The position numbers were made by a program, and so were the translations under genes. DNA of 64,000 nt. Origin: Nemertoderma westbladi. Lineage: Eukaryota; Xenacoelomorpha; Nemertodermatida; Nemertodermatidae. Positions 28,870 to 41,317 of the stretch are shown one piece after another (the first letter of the stretch is position 1; every line of letters begins with the position of its first letter). The stretch spans positions 1 to 64,000 of the forward strand of contig JAUCBJ010007336.1 of NCBI GenBank assembly GCA_032718475.1, read 5' to 3'. The notes beneath the pieces were generated by a model. The model ran no database searches, had not been told where the DNA came from, and was given only the letters and a program-made list of their open reading frames with translations.

Positions 28870-31800
28870 CTACATTGGAAGTTGGTGCTTTCCAAGATGG
28901 TTGTCGGTCAGGAGGAGTTGGGGGGAGCTCACTATCGGTTTCTTTTTCATACGTAAGTGCTGGTCCGGAATAGTCAGTCGAGGATCTTCCTCGCTTGTTT
29001 CAGTCTCATACGTAAGTGGTCGATACACTGCGGTGTTTATCATATAACAGGATTCGTTTTCGTCGGAGAATTCATCCGTATAGAATCCTTCCATCTCAGA
29101 ACTTTGGTCCGTGTCGTTCACATCACTGAATTGGACATGTAGTTCGGGCTCACTTACCTGACTCGGGCTGTTTCTTTCGAATTCAGTGTGCAACAAGATA
29201 TGATGTTTCGCGCCGCACTTTGCACACCTTGCGTCGGAGTAACAGGTTCGCCGTTGGTGTCCTTGTCTGAGGCAATTATAACACAACCGCTTATCCCACA
29301 TGACTTCACGTCTATCTTGTAGTGATTTCTTTAAAAATTTATCACACACACTTAAACGGTGGGGCCCGTCGCACAGCGCACATTTTGGTTTGATGTTACT
29401 CACCTTACCTTGGGTAACGTTGTGCACTCTCGTTCTTTCCTCGGGCTTTCTTCCATGAACTCTATTAGGAGACGTAGGAGGAGTTTTTGTTACCTGTTCT
29501 CTCCTGTCATTGGTTCGAGACTTAAATTTACTTACGTCTTTAGACGCTTTGTTGACATAGTAAAATCTTTCAGTGTCTTTCCCGCTGTCCTCTTCTTGAG
29601 AAGCCTGGCTTTCGCCATCGTCTGTATAACACACTGGTGTTACCTTTCTCCTAGAAACGGGTTTTTCACTTACCTTATTTTCCGGTGTCTTCTCTCTGGA
29701 CTGCTTTAGGAGCTGTAACTTTACCTCTCCATCTAAGAATGACATGAGATCAGCCATGGTAGGGTCTCTTCGTTGTTGTTCCATCATATATAAGACTTTC
29801 TTGTCCCAGCGTGTACCTACTCCACCCTTTGGTAAAGTAGAGGCCACGGCTCCAATAACCATAGAACTCTGATATTCATGAGACTTACCTAGCCAATCTA
29901 ATTGTCTACAGATCTCCTGAATCTCATCGGAAAACTCTATAATCCCGCTGCTAATGAACTTTCGGGGCGCTACCAATTTTGCATACAAATACCTAGCTAT
30001 GTTATTCCTATTACCATACCTGATGTTTAGTGTATCCCAAACTTGTCTTAATCCATCTGGATGTCCAATAAACTTTAACGCCATTAACTTGGGAGATCCT
30101 TCCAAGCACTCGATGAGGAATCTAAGTTTCTCTCCGTTAGATAGCACAGAGTTCTGTATGTTATCTTTGTAATATTCATTAAAAGGTAACCATTTCATCT
30201 CATCTCCATTGAACTTGACGATCTCTCCCACCTTTACCGCTTGACGGGCTTCGGTTCTAGCCATTTGACGCGTAAAACTTTGTTGGGCCATCGTGTTATT
30301 TAATATCGAGTTATCGGTATATAAATTTCTCGGATTATCATCAGGTCTATATGGAATATCATTGTCAACAGGTTTATAATTACCCTTAATAGGGTTTACT
30401 ATAGGAGTTTCTACTTCACTAGCAGTATAGATGCGTGTAGGCTTCACACCTTGCGCATGAAATACTTCAGACCTAACAGGTTGACACATTGTTACAGGGG
30501 GTGGTGGTATACCCTTTTGTATATTTACTAATTTATCGCGTTCTAACGCGATATTCTGCTGCACTTCTTGCAACTCTAACCTACTTTCCCTTACTGTTCC
30601 CTTGAATTGGTGAACAGTCTCCTGCATCTGCCCGAGCAGGAGATCCATCCCCCGCCGTCTCTCATCCACCCACTCGACCGCCGAAGCGGGAGCCGCCAAC
30701 ATAGTAGCGGGTAGACGAGGGACAATGGGCGACAAATCATTGATATTTCGCTCGGAGTCCAGGACAGGAACTGTCTCAGGGGCGGTTCTGTTGGGCACAG
30801 GTAGTTTAGTGCTGTGCAAAGGGAATTTAGAGGTAGGTTCTGGGAGTACAGGTGTCTCTATCGCCGAAGGAGTGGCTTCGAGAACAGGCCTAATTATCTC
30901 AGGCTCATCTACTATAGTAGGGAGTCTTTCTATTCTAATAATTTGGTCTGTGGGTTCTGTACTACCTAAGTCTGTGCTAGCTAGTTGCCTTCTCACAGCT
31001 GGGGGCAAATTAGGCAATTTCTGACGGTGGGGCGTTCTTCTACGCCTACTTAGACGAGATCTATTTCCTCCGCCTTCAGGATCGGTGGTATCGCCTTCAT
31101 CAGATGATGTAAATCCCTGTCTTTTGGGAGTAGATTGACTCATCATCTGCATTTGACTAGCTGTTAACTGTTTATTTATGTAGTCTTGCTTCTCTTGAAG
31201 ATTTTCCAACTCTAGTTGGGTGGTCTCTTCAGACGCCCTCCGTTCTGCTTCTGCCACTGCCTTTCTTTCCGCTTCTGCCGCTTTTCTTTCCACTTCGGCC
31301 GCTTTTCTTTCCGCTTCTGCTTCTGCCGCTGCCGCTGCCACTGCCGCTGTCTTTCTGTCTTCTATACGTTTTTTCTTTACTTGTTCTTCTTGGACCCTAG
31401 CGATGCGGAGTCTTTCGTCAAATTTAGCTTGGTTCCCAGCTAACATTTCCACATCTATTGCGTCCAACACAAGCTTGGCTCCTTCACTATTAGGGCGAAG
31501 TCCAGACAGCCGTCTCCTCAACTCTTCATCACCTAGAAATCGTTGATAGTCTGACAGATAGATGTCAATAGCGTCCCTCTGCTGCGGTTTCTCCGCTGTC
31601 GCTTCGCTTTCCACTTGAGAAAAGGTAGCGTCTGTTGATTCTCCATGGGTTGAGCGCTCAGCCAGCTGAAATTTCCACTGGGCCGTTCCTTGAACCTTGA
31701 GACTCACCCGCTTTAACCAAGTCTTTATGGCAACTTGCAACGACGTGTCTTGTCTTCTTTTCGAAGCTTCCTCAAAGGCCGATAGGATTAGTCTGATTCT

Positions 31801-32493
31801 TAGAATTCTTTCTCTAACTTGATAAAGCAGCTCTCCCTGCTCTTGAGGTCCTTGGGGTTGTCGAAACAGTTGTTCCTCTAATCGCTCCAAAGAGCTGAAG
31901 AATCCTGGATCACTAGTATCCTTTGTCACTCCCATCCTGTGTATGTCTTCCCAGGCAGCCTCCGATAAGTCAAACGGGAGTCCGGGTCCGGGGAAGTTCC
32001 ATTGCGACTCGACAATAGACTTCAGTTCCTCCCTTGTGTATCCCGCATAACTATCCTTGGTCGATCACTTACTTCTCGCCCAATCAATTTGGTGATCCTC
32101 CACCACAATAAATACCCTAGTGAGTACGGCTGCAGGAAGGATGAGAAGGGGATCCGAATAAACCGCATCTGCCATCTTTGCTCCGCGCTCGGGTGTCAGC
32201 TCTACAGTATCCGAACTACTGGAGCTGTCAGGCCGCTGAGAAATAAGTTCTCGGCTCGAGTGTTGCTGCTGTTTAACAGCTGCTTCTTGGTCCCGCTTGA
32301 CTTGAGCCCGAGTGCCTATGATAAACCTACGGTGTTGGACTAGCCTAGGGTCTGATACTACTACTGGAGGGATGATCTTTCTTACAGTAGGAGGTGAGTT
32401 GAACTTCGGTCTCACACGTTCCACACTCCTATCTGGGTCACAGATGGTTGTATCTAGGAGACTGTCTGACAGGTTCTGCTTTGTGTCAGACAT
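28870..32493 (-). pseudogene. gag: BEL copy B gag, with complete middle region, broken
   Basis: Starts MSDTKQNLSD at 32493. A TGA stands at about 32065-32067 where A reads CGA (a C-to-T change at a CpG). Past it the frame is open from 32064 to 28870: an in-frame loss of about 12 codons near 31905 relative to A, an Ala/Glu/Arg helical tract shorter than A's, a Pro-rich linker, a DUF1759-like region (VKFNGDEMKWLPFNEYY, ~29900-30230) and the CCHC knuckles (CYNCLRQGHQRRTC, ~29240-29290). It leaves frame before the protease at about 28940-29010, where a ~50-bp partial duplication around CATACGTAAGTG is present. This copy shows what the intact Gag of the family looks like. Confidence 0.85.
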
Positions 32494-34911
32494 GTTTGTT
32501 TGTACAGTTGAATGCCTACTGCTATATTACAATTAAAGCAAGTCTAGTAATTCAGTATCAACTGTTAGCCTAGTAATTAATTACCGATATCGTTACTCAG
32601 TGTAACGTGATATATATACAATATATTAGAATACCGGTATACACTTATAGTATATATATAAGTATTATTACGGATTAGGTTTGTCACAGAATACCGGTAT
32701 ATAATTTCAGCGCAAATATATATATATAAATATATAATAAGCCTATCGTGAATACCGGTATACAGCTTACACTTATAGTATATAAGTATAATTATAGACT
32801 AGAATTAATTACAGAATACCTGTATATATTTTCAGCCTAAATTTATAGAAATAAATATAATAAGCCTATCGTGAATACCGGTATACATCTTACTCTTATA
32901 GTATATAAGTATAATTATAAACTAGAATTAATTACAGAATACCGGTATATAATTTCAGCTCAAATTTATAGAAATAAATATAATAAGCCTATTATAAATA
33001 CCGGTATGTCAATTATTTTTTAGAATAATTGAATTTCTGAATTTTAGGTGTTACTTGGTTACTTTACTTTACTTTATTACCGTTATTTAAGCAGTAGTCC
33101 AACTGATATTAAGGCCTAATTGATGTATGACAGGCCTACTGTTTTATAAATCGGTTTAAGTTGATTTATAATATATATACCCGTTTAATGGGTTTTTGTC
33201 AATGTTTGAAATAAATGTTATTATTTCTGGGAAGGAGTCACTACACAGAAGCTGTACGCTCTCAGTGAAGTGCTACTTGTTGTTTTGGACACTAAAACAA
33301 ATAATTCTAATTTGCCTAAGTTACTTATTACTACAAATTATGTACAATACGGGTGAGATTACAATCTCTAAATAAACACAAAAATTACACGTACGAATTT
33401 TTAGGGTTAATTTTACAAGAAGTCTACAAACCAGCCTAACAAGGGGTTAGAATTTCTGGTTATTACAACGGACAGGATACTACGGTATTTGAAAGCAATA
33501 AAGCAGTAGTAAATATACTGCGTTGTCCAGATAGGAAAAATACCACCGTCTGACGACTTATAGCCGTAGCGCTATAAGTACTACATTATGTACACGGAGT
33601 GTTCCTACCTAGAAGTTAATTACCGCGGCCTACCAGAGCCAACGTGCCTATTAACCACTTTACAACACAAATATACTGCCTACACACTAATTACCTTCGG
33701 AAAGCACTGTACACTAAACCCTAAATTAGGTACAAGTACTTATACAACAAATAACCAGCAGTTAAAAATACTTGTACAGCTAAAAGAACCACGGTTTCTG
33801 CCAGAGTGACCAAAGCATAAAATCTCCAGTCTTTACCTACACCAAACAGCCCTGATGTAGTACCGGGGTTAATTTAACTATAACGGTATGTATAACAAGC
33901 ACAATTACTGTAGGAATAAACTTGGGGTTGTGAATGTTGCGAATAATCGCATAAACTCTGAATAATAAATATTACGCTACCCGTACAGACTACACAAACA
34001 AAATACAAACCAAATGCTGGCAGACTACTATCAAGCCTAAATAAACTGCAGTATATGCAGACTCCGAAATGGTTAGTTAGTATGCGTTCTAACCGAGTAG
34101 TACGACTTATTCTTTCAGGGGGGGATTTACCTTACAGCACTGGAAGCCCCCACGTTCCTAACTAGTACTTTATCGGACATACACTCTACACACACGGCAA
34201 TCTCTTCAGACTTAACAACAGTCAGACAACAATCCAGCCTACAAATTACTGTACAATCTGAGCAGGCTTACACGCCCTCTGCTCAATATTAACTTACAAA
34301 TAAATAAAACTGACAGAAATAGGCCTAAGTAAAATCCCAATAAAAACCAGGCGTCCCCGATTAAATATTAAGACCTACCGGTATATAATTATCAAAATCG
34401 AATAATACTGCTGTACCTGTACTGCTGTAAGTACCAGTTCGGGTAGTTAGGCAGTCAGGCCTACTGGTTACCGGTCGACCGGTACTTTAAACTGTATTTA
34501 TTGCCTACACTGCAATCAGAACTTATAACTGTTATTGTTCGTGCTTTTAGACCTTTAGCAGTTTAACCTGCCAAATTTAGGTGTATTCTAGGTTATAAAT
34601 CGACTTTAGCCTATGACAAGTATTTGATACACTATATTAGCCGAAGCCAGCCTATGCGCGACCATTCACCCACTGGATTTACCCGGGAGACTGGATTCGG
34701 ATGCTCTGACCTTATTGCGGTGTAGGCCTACTGTATTATTCGATTGATCATTAATATATAATTTCTGACAAATATTATTCACTTTCGGGAAATATCAACA
34801 GTTCCTTTAGGACGTGGCGCTCTAAGTATGTAAACAGAGTTATGACTTACACTAAACACAACAGGATGGCTAATGATTCACGTATAAAGCGCATTCTTTA
34901 GGAGATGCTTT
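32494..34911 (-). repeat. leader of BEL copy B
   Basis: Counterpart of 11804-14553. The ATACCGGTAT-bearing ~110-bp units are at about 32632-33010, one with the core altered to ATACCTGTAT. The ~298-bp unit near 33960-34250 is present only once, against two in copies A and C. No gene. Confidence 0.6.
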
Positions 34912-35731
34912 GTTATCTATCACACTCATGCACACTACCGCACAATGCTGCACACCGATCTGCCGACCTTCACTAATTTTAATCATATATAAGGAGAACA
35001 GCAACCGACACATGTAGGGCCTATGAAATAGCATTCAATTCACTCCAAAACCACTATAATGTAAGTCGCAATTGCTCTATGTAACCGGTCTCTCTAACCT
35101 TCAGTATATCAAGAAGATTGGGGTTTTCTGATTATTTATCGTTATTCTCCAAATATAACAATATTCCATCAACTGATACAATTAATAACCGACAGTAAAT
35201 AGCAGTAAAACAATGTGGTGAAAGGTATGTATAGCATTTGAGTCTGACCAGTTCGGTTTGTGATATGAGGTGCGATATAGTTTGATAACAGTTATACGTT
35301 TCTATGATCAAAGCCGTTCTAATGTTTGGCTAAAGTCTGAAACACAGAATAATTCCACAGCCAATGTTCTGGCATCAGGAAAAAAGGTAAACATAAACCA
35401 TAATGCATTGCGCGATTTCCCGGAGGTTTCTGTACAAATAAAATGAAAATCGCTCTGATTGGTCGACCGAACAAAGAACAAAGAAAAAGTTACACGTGGA
35501 CATATCAGCTGATAGATGTCGTCATCTGAACTTACACTGTATCAAGAGTATTTGGCGTATTGCGACATAAAATCGCTAGTTATGTCCGCTAAAGTACACA
35601 TACAGAAGAAATGGCTGTTTATGTCCACTAAAACACCGGTACAGTAAGGAAACGGCTTTTTATGTCCGCTAAAACACCTACAGAGTACTTTGCGGGAAAA
35701 ATAACCAGCTAATTCCGCAAAAGCCTTTACA
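34912..35731 (-). repeat. 5' LTR of BEL copy B
   Basis: About 820 bp aligned with 14554-15338, more divergent than the A pair. Right edge TTTACA at 35731, followed by ATATAGATAC. Its partner LTR is missing, so no target duplication can be checked. Confidence 0.7.
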
Positions 35732-36061
35732 ATATAGATACATTCAAGCTGCAGTATACAGTAAGATACATATTCACTTTAAAATTGGGCACGTTGAACA
35801 CATGGTAAAACGGCCTTAACAAATGAAAGTTATAAAATAGCCACCCATCCTACGGAATATATATATAAATAACAAAGAATAAAATAGTAAGTTTGTGTAC
35901 CAAATACGAGTTAAGAAAATGCGTTAATTTCGACCATTGTGTTTTTCCAACTGAAGAATACCAGAACCAGGTTTTCTTGTTAAAACCTGGTAGCCTATTC
36001 TTCCCATTAATGCAGACAGAATTGGGTTACAAATCAACATCAGAAAGCAATTTTTTAACTA
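35732..36061. other. AT-rich intergenic stretch
   Basis: Unique-looking AT-rich DNA without coding signal. A short inverted pair, ACCAGGTTTTCTTG and AAACCTGGT, lies near 35968-35990. Confidence 0.35.
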
Positions 36062-36525
36062 ACTAATATTAGTTAAAGCGGCTACTGACCGGACCCATTG
36101 AACGGACCCTTTGACCGGACCCATTGACCGAACCCTCTAAATACCGTATCGAAGCTTTACATATATTATATATTTGATTTATATTTTACTTGTGTATTAT
36201 TGACCGGACCCTTATTACCTCTACTTGGTGACCGGAGCCATTGACCGGACCCTTATTACCTCTACTTTGTAACCTAACCCTAAATTATAGCTTTTTCTTT
36301 TTATGAACTGTTATAATCTGGGGTGAGTACAAAACAAAGACCCAATTAAGTGACCTGCATAATCTTGTAACCTTTCGTTTATTGTTTTGGTTCCCCCTGC
36401 TCTTTTACTAACCTGTTCCTTTAATGGCAATGGGTCCGGTCAATGGGTCCGGTCAACGGGTCCGGTCAACTGGTCCGGTCAATTGAGCAATGGGTCCGGT
36501 CAATATAGCCTTTGCCAATATTAGT
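36062..36525. mobile_element. MITE-like element with subterminal GACCGGACCC repeats
   Basis: ACTAATATTAGTTAAAGCGG-CTACTGACCGG at the left is the inverse of CCGGTCAATATAGCC-TTTGCCAATATTAGT at the right. Just inside each end a ~13-bp motif is repeated and inverted between ends: TGACCGGACCCATTGA (36075-36135) against TCAATGGGTCCGGTCA (36425-36510). A second direct pair, ATTGACCGGACCCTTATTAC, occurs at about 36200 and 36240. No coding capacity. The size (~0.46 kb), terminal inverted repeats and subterminal motif clusters fit a non-autonomous DNA transposon; the superfamily and target duplication could not be settled. Confidence 0.6.
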
Positions 36526-37302
36526 GGCAGTGCGCAGTGGCAAGGACAACATTAAATGGTATGCTATTCAAAATTGCATTGAAATACAATTTTTATATCC
36601 ATTCCCTCTTGTGCGCGATGATGGTATTATATTGAAAGCACTCTTCTACACAACGATCGAATTCATTTAGCATTGACGTGATATAACACAATTCTATCTC
36701 TCTCTTGTACTGCTTAATGGTTAGACTAGTTTTGATTGGATAGAAACTTTACAATAGATCTGGCCAGCTGTAGTTGTTGGGACGAAAGGGCCCACTGATT
36801 CTTTGTAATGGACGGGAACATTCTCTATCCTCTGTAAAGGGCATTAAGGGTTACCACCAGGACGGTATTTCTATATTGAAGAAGGTAATTACGATATTTT
36901 CATTTAAAGTTGTTAATATTTTATAGTATAGATTTTTTTTAGTATCACATTGCTATTTACGACTAATAATTTAGAACTTATTTGTAGCAATAGCCAATAG
37001 CCCTTCAGTGTTCAACAGTTATTTATTGTTACTATGGTGGCGGGAAAATAAACATAAAAATAAACGAATCAACTTGCCAAATAGATTATTTAATCTCCAG
37101 GCTCGAACCCTATGTAACTCAATGTTACATTGATACTATTACTAGTAATATTACACAGATAATAAGTTACCGTATCGGAACGGTATTTCTAATAATTTTA
37201 CACAAAGAGAGAAATGTGTTACAGATAGATTTAGTTAATTTACTGTTGAATTTGGGCACTTTAGTTAGGCTTGATACTTTCTGCTTTTATGATAGTATAA
37301 TT
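36526..37302. other. upstream region of the CCDC150-like gene
   Basis: No gene recognised. Likely holds the promoter and 5' UTR of the gene starting at 37303, but no core promoter element could be assigned with confidence. Confidence 0.3.
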
Positions 37303-37452
37303 ATGGATGACACTGCTGCGTCTCAGAGTGACATTAGTTTCATTATCGAGGAACTACAATCTAAACTAGATGGGGCCGAACGTGAAACTCATAAACTCGT
37401 TGACTATCTTGGTTCCAACGTTGTCAAACATTCTGAGATTGTGTTACATAAG
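37303..37452 (+). CDS. CCDC150: CCDC150-like protein, exon 1 (50 codons)
   Basis: The frame MDDTAASQSDISF to VLHK ends at AAG followed by GTTGGT, a weaker but valid splice donor, in phase 0. The next exon opens in phase 0 after TTTATTTAG at 38161-38170. Joining them gives VVKHSEIVLHK then RADATLNIRDCYELLGQRM, which continues the pattern of the vertebrate CCDC150 N-terminus, where a cysteine-containing helix precedes a heptad-rich stretch. Codons upstream of the Met at 37303 are open but start only from non-ATG codons, so this Met is preferred. Confidence 0.65.
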
Positions 37453-38170
37453 GTTGGTTTGCGTTTCATTTTAGCATCAACTAATATTTACTAACTCACT
37501 AGCCGAATAGTATAGCCTCTAAATAAATGGATATAGTTGAATTGGGTATCTAAATACAGTAGGCCTCAACCTAGGTGGGATCTATAAACCCCAGGGATGT
37601 AAAAAGACCCCTGGGATACCCGAGACCAATAACACCTAGTTTGCCAGATAGTAGGCCAAATAACAATGCGTTTTTTTTTAATCCGGCGAATTACTCCATG
37701 TTGAATTTGGTAAATGATATAAACTATTTTAACTAAACAATATTCCATTTCAGTATTTTTTACCATTATCATTATCAATTAAAACATTTAAAGTTTTCAT
37801 GAGGAGTGTAAATAAATAATTAAGCACAAAGCGACGAAACCTGAAAGATTAAGCAGAAACATCTTGTTTCATCTTGTTAGTGTTGTAGCTTCCCAAATTT
37901 AACAGTTTTTTTTTTATTTCTTTAAATTTGCTTCTTTTTATTAATTTGATTATATTTTCCTCTTTCGGGCTTCACTCAATTAGCAGCCTTCGGCTTGACC
38001 TCATGAAACTTCCTTCATTAGGGTTAAACATCCGATCAGCTGGTGGCTACTTGCATGCAACATTGGTCTCCAGTTGCTTTTTAGCTTTTTAGTTTCTGTG
38101 ATTATAAGTGATAAACTTTTCTACTTAATTTAAATATATCAACAATAACAATATTGCTTTGTTTATTTAG
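37453..38170 (+). other. CCDC150: intron of the CCDC150-like gene
   Basis: 718 bp from GTTGGT to TTTATTTAG, phase 0, AT-rich. Contains an inverted CCCCAGGG/CCCCTGGG pair near 37590-37613. Inferred from the joined reading, not from transcripts. Confidence 0.6.
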
Positions 38171-41100
38171 AGAGCCGATGCCACATTAAATATTCGCGAT
38201 TGTTATGAGTTGTTGGGGCAACGGATGACGTCATTGGAGGATATTATTCACAAATTAAAAGATTATATTATTGACAGAAGTGCCGTTAAAGATGAAAATG
38301 AAACTGCGAATACTAATAATGCGTTGGAAAAATTTGAAAAGGAACTCCAAAAAGTAATGATTGCAAATGAAGTTCTGATAACGGAAAATAAAAAACTTCG
38401 AACTTCATTGGAAATTACGCAATCAAATAAAAACGATATCTCCATTAAAGTTGATAACTTGAATTCTTCTAAACAACGCCTCTTGCGGCGTGTAGAGGAA
38501 CTCAAGAACGACGTCAATCGGGAGTGTGGTCTACGAGCTAGTCTGGAGCAATCGCAAGCGAGTATGATAGCGAGACTGGGCCAATTGGAAGAAGAATTAG
38601 CCAATCAGAGGGAGGAGGGTCAAACATATTTGTCGGAAGTGAATTCGTTGCGTAAGGAGGTGGTCCGGCTGAAAGAGTCGAACGCTGACGCTGTTGATGC
38701 AAAGAACAAAGCGGTTGAGTTCGTGAAAAAAGTACAAAATGAAGATAATTCTAAAGTTATCCAACTCTCCAGTTACAACAAAAAGTTGAAATCGCAAGAA
38801 AAAGTCGTTACAGAAATAAATGAAGAAAACATGGTTTTGAGAGACGGTGTGGAAAAATTACTTAAAGAGCACGAAGTTACAGAACAAGAATTAGATAGAC
38901 TTAGTAAAGAGAACGAAAATCTTCATAAGGCTCTTAAGAAGACTGCAGGAGAGACCGTGGAAGTCGAAGAAATGTTGAAACAGCGCGTTAAAGAGTTAGA
39001 GAATGAAGCTTCTAAGAGATTGTCAGCTGAAGATGAAATTAAAAACAAGTTTATGAAAATGATTAGCTGTGAGAGAGAAGAACAAGCACGCCTGAAGGAG
39101 AGGGTGATGGTGCTGCATAAAGAAATAGGAGATTTGCAGGAACGGGCTGAGAAAGGTGATGGGAAAATTAGAGAGCAGTTACATGATAAAGAAGCTCTGA
39201 TACTAGCAATGAAAAATGAGATTGCGTGTTTGCGAGAGGAAAGTGCAGGCGCCTTAAAGAATAAGGAGACACTGTTGGATGAAATCAATCAGGCAGTTGA
39301 TACAATGGCCAATGAGAAGAAACGATATGATGTGGATGTGGAGATGTTGAGGATGGAGTTAATGTCTTCTGTAGAAGAATCAGGGAAACTGGCCGAGGAG
39401 AATTTGCACCTCACAGAGAGAATAGCGACAATAGAGAAACAACAAGGGACTCATGAACAGATAGATGGGAGAATGGCTTCCTTGATTGAGAGCAAAAATA
39501 AGATGGTATTTGAGAAAGGGAAGCTGCAAGCCAAGATATCAACACTGCAAGAAGAAGTATTGAGTTTGGGGGATGTTCGATGTGATAATGATAATTTAAG
39601 GAAATGTAATATTTCTTTGGAAAATAAGGTGGCCAGACTGACAAATGATATTACTGCACTTCGTATTAATCTTCAGAAAAGCGATGCAAAAATAAAACAC
39701 CTTGAAAATGGCGCTGTTAGCCGTGAAAAAGAATTGGGTGTTGTTATTAGTAGTCGAGATGGTATCATAGAAGATAATCAGCGGTTAAAAGGGGAATTAG
39801 ATGTGTTAATTGATTCTGAGAAATCCAGAGACTCAATTAATAAAAGGTCGTTGGTTGATTCGAAACGTGATAATGAGCACCTCCAAGCCACTTTGAATGC
39901 GTTATTGAAAACTCAATGGGATTTGCAGCAGTCTTTGGAGATGGCTCACAGTAAGTTAGGCGAGAATGATGGTGAAATATCTTCTCTGAGGGAAAATAAA
40001 CTTAGTAATTCGAAGGAATTAAAACGTATTCGACGACTGAATGAAGAGTTGCAGTCGAGATTAATATCAGCTGACGAACACAGTGCCGATGAGTTAGGAC
40101 CCTTAAGGGACACCATGGAGGAAGTGCAGAATGATAATAAACGGTTGCATGAACAGCTCGAACGAGTTGTTAATAGTAACGGCCAATTAGAAGCTCGCAT
40201 TGAGCATCTACAAGACGACTTGATGAGATCCAATGAGGAGAGTTGCCAATTGCGCGGCGCTCAGTCGCAGACACAGGCTCTGGTTAAAGAAACTCAAAAT
40301 GTTTACGAAGAACGACTGGGTGAAGTGAGAGAAAACGTGGCTCGCGAAAAAGAGATGGAGGTTAAAAGGTTAAGTAGGGAATTAAGGGATTCAAAAAGAA
40401 AATCTGAAGAAAACGCTAATAAATTATCGAAATTATCATTTTCCAATCAGGAGCTTCGAAAACAAATGGAAGTAATGAAACAGGAATCAAGTCGAATGGT
40501 GGAGAAAGTTCGTAGTCAGAAAAATCTTATTGATCATTTCCATAGAAACAGAAAGAATCAGCAGGAGCAACAGCAACATTTGAAATCCGTTCAAAATGAA
40601 CTAAAACAATTAGAGATTAAAAAGCAGGAATATCTTACAAGAACAAATTCTCAAGAAAAGGTGATTAATAGTTTTTTGGAGCAGTTGAAATATTTAGAGA
40701 ATCAGATTTCTGAGATGAGTTTAATGAATGAGCGAACAGTGGATGTATGTGAGAGGCAAGCATCGGAGTTAAAATCGGATCGAAGGAAAAACGAGTTATT
40801 AATAAGAAAATGCGACACTTTAGCGCGGGAAAATTCAAACTTGTTAGAAACAATTCGATGTAATAGGGAATTTAAAAATACTGTGAATTCTATAACTGCA
40901 GAGGATAACACATTGTATATAAAACCAAACGAAACTGTGCATTCTAGAACACATGTTAACCAACCAATATCTCACAATTCCAAACAATGTCGCCATTTCC
41001 ATGGAAATGAAATGGCAAAATCGAATCTAGATGGGGAAAGGCAGACAATAAGAGACCAACAAAGGACAGCATGGTTAGACGATATCATATACCAACCTAA

Positions 41101-41317
41101 AGTAGCCAATCAGCCCTTTGCTAGAGTGGAATGCAGTGAGGCAGAAGACCCAGAGAGGGATGTGGCCTCCCCTGTAATTGAGGACTCCATAACCGATAAA
41201 CTGAAACAGGCCGAAGAGATGATACACCTCAGTCAGCGCACAATGAAACATCTCACTGATAAAATAACAAAGTTAAATGCAAATACATTATCTGAAGGGA
41301 CTAATATAGAATATTAA
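38171..41317 (+). CDS. CCDC150: CCDC150-like coiled-coil protein, main exon
   Basis: 1,048 codons plus stop in one uninterrupted exon; with exon 1 the protein is about 1,098 residues, close to the ~1,100 of human CCDC150. Nearly the whole length is heptad-rich coiled coil (long runs of E, K, L, Q, N). Resemblance to CCDC150 is seen at the start (CYELLGQRMTSLEDIIHKLK), in the middle (ESKNKMVFEKGKLQAKI followed by DNDNLRKCN) and towards the end (SFSNQELRKQMEVMKQE). This assignment comes from recognition, not a search. The family's role is poorly known; a structural or scaffolding function is likely. Vertebrate CCDC150 is split into many exons, so this long exon is unusual. Another long coiled-coil protein cannot be fully excluded. 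Confidence 0.7.
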   Translation, partial: RADATLNIRDCYELLGQRMTSLEDIIHKLKDYIIDRSAVKDENETANTNNALEKFEKELQKVMIANEVLITENKKLRTSLEITQSNKNDISIKVDNLNSSKQRLLRRVEELKNDVNRECGLRASLEQSQASMIARLGQLEEELANQREEGQTYLSEVNSLRKEVVRLKESNADAVDAKNKAVEFVKKVQNEDNSKVIQLSSYNKKLKSQEKVVTEINEENMVLRDGVEKLLKEHEVTEQELDRLSKENENLHKALKKTAGETVEVEEMLKQRVKELENEASKRLSAEDEIKNKFMKMISCEREEQARLKERVMVLHKEIGDLQERAEKGDGKIREQLHDKEALILAMKNEIACLREESAGALKNKETLLDEINQAVDTMANEKKRYDVDVEMLRMELMSSVEESGKLAEENLHLTERIATIEKQQGTHEQIDGRMASLIESKNKMVFEKGKLQAKISTLQEEVLSLGDVRCDNDNLRKCNISLENKVARLTNDITALRINLQKSDAKIKHLENGAVSREKELGVVISSRDGIIEDNQRLKGELDVLIDSEKSRDSINKRSLVDSKRDNEHLQATLNALLKTQWDLQQSLEMAHSKLGENDGEISSLRENKLSNSKELKRIRRLNEELQSRLISADEHSADELGPLRDTMEEVQNDNKRLHEQLERVVNSNGQLEARIEHLQDDLMRSNEESCQLRGAQSQTQALVKETQNVYEERLGEVRENVAREKEMEVKRLSRELRDSKRKSEENANKLSKLSFSNQELRKQMEVMKQESSRMVEKVRSQKNLIDHFHRNRKNQQEQQQHLKSVQNELKQLEIKKQEYLTRTNSQEKVINSFLEQLKYLENQISEMSLMNERTVDVCERQASELKSDRRKNELLIRKCDTLARENSNLLETIRCNREFKNTVNSITAEDNTLYIKPNETVHSRTHVNQPISHNSKQCRHFHGNEMAKSNLDGERQTIRDQQRTAWLDDIIYQPKVANQPFARVECSEAEDPERDVASPVIEDSITDKLKQAEEMIHLSQRTMKHLTDKITKLNANTLSEGTNIEY

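Larger units (their letters stand above)
21125..35731 (-). mobile_element. BEL/Pao LTR retrotransposon, copy B, decayed and 3'-truncated
   Basis: Colinear with copy A from the 5' LTR at the right (edge TTTACA at 35731) through leader, gag, pol and ORF3. At about 21125, some 40 bases past the ORF3 stop, homology ends abruptly and SINE sequence begins, so the 3' LTR is missing. The gag-pol region carries three nonsense changes, at least two frameshifts and a small in-frame loss, but retains the middle of gag that A has deleted. It is useful for reconstructing the family layout but cannot be active by itself. Confidence 0.85.
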
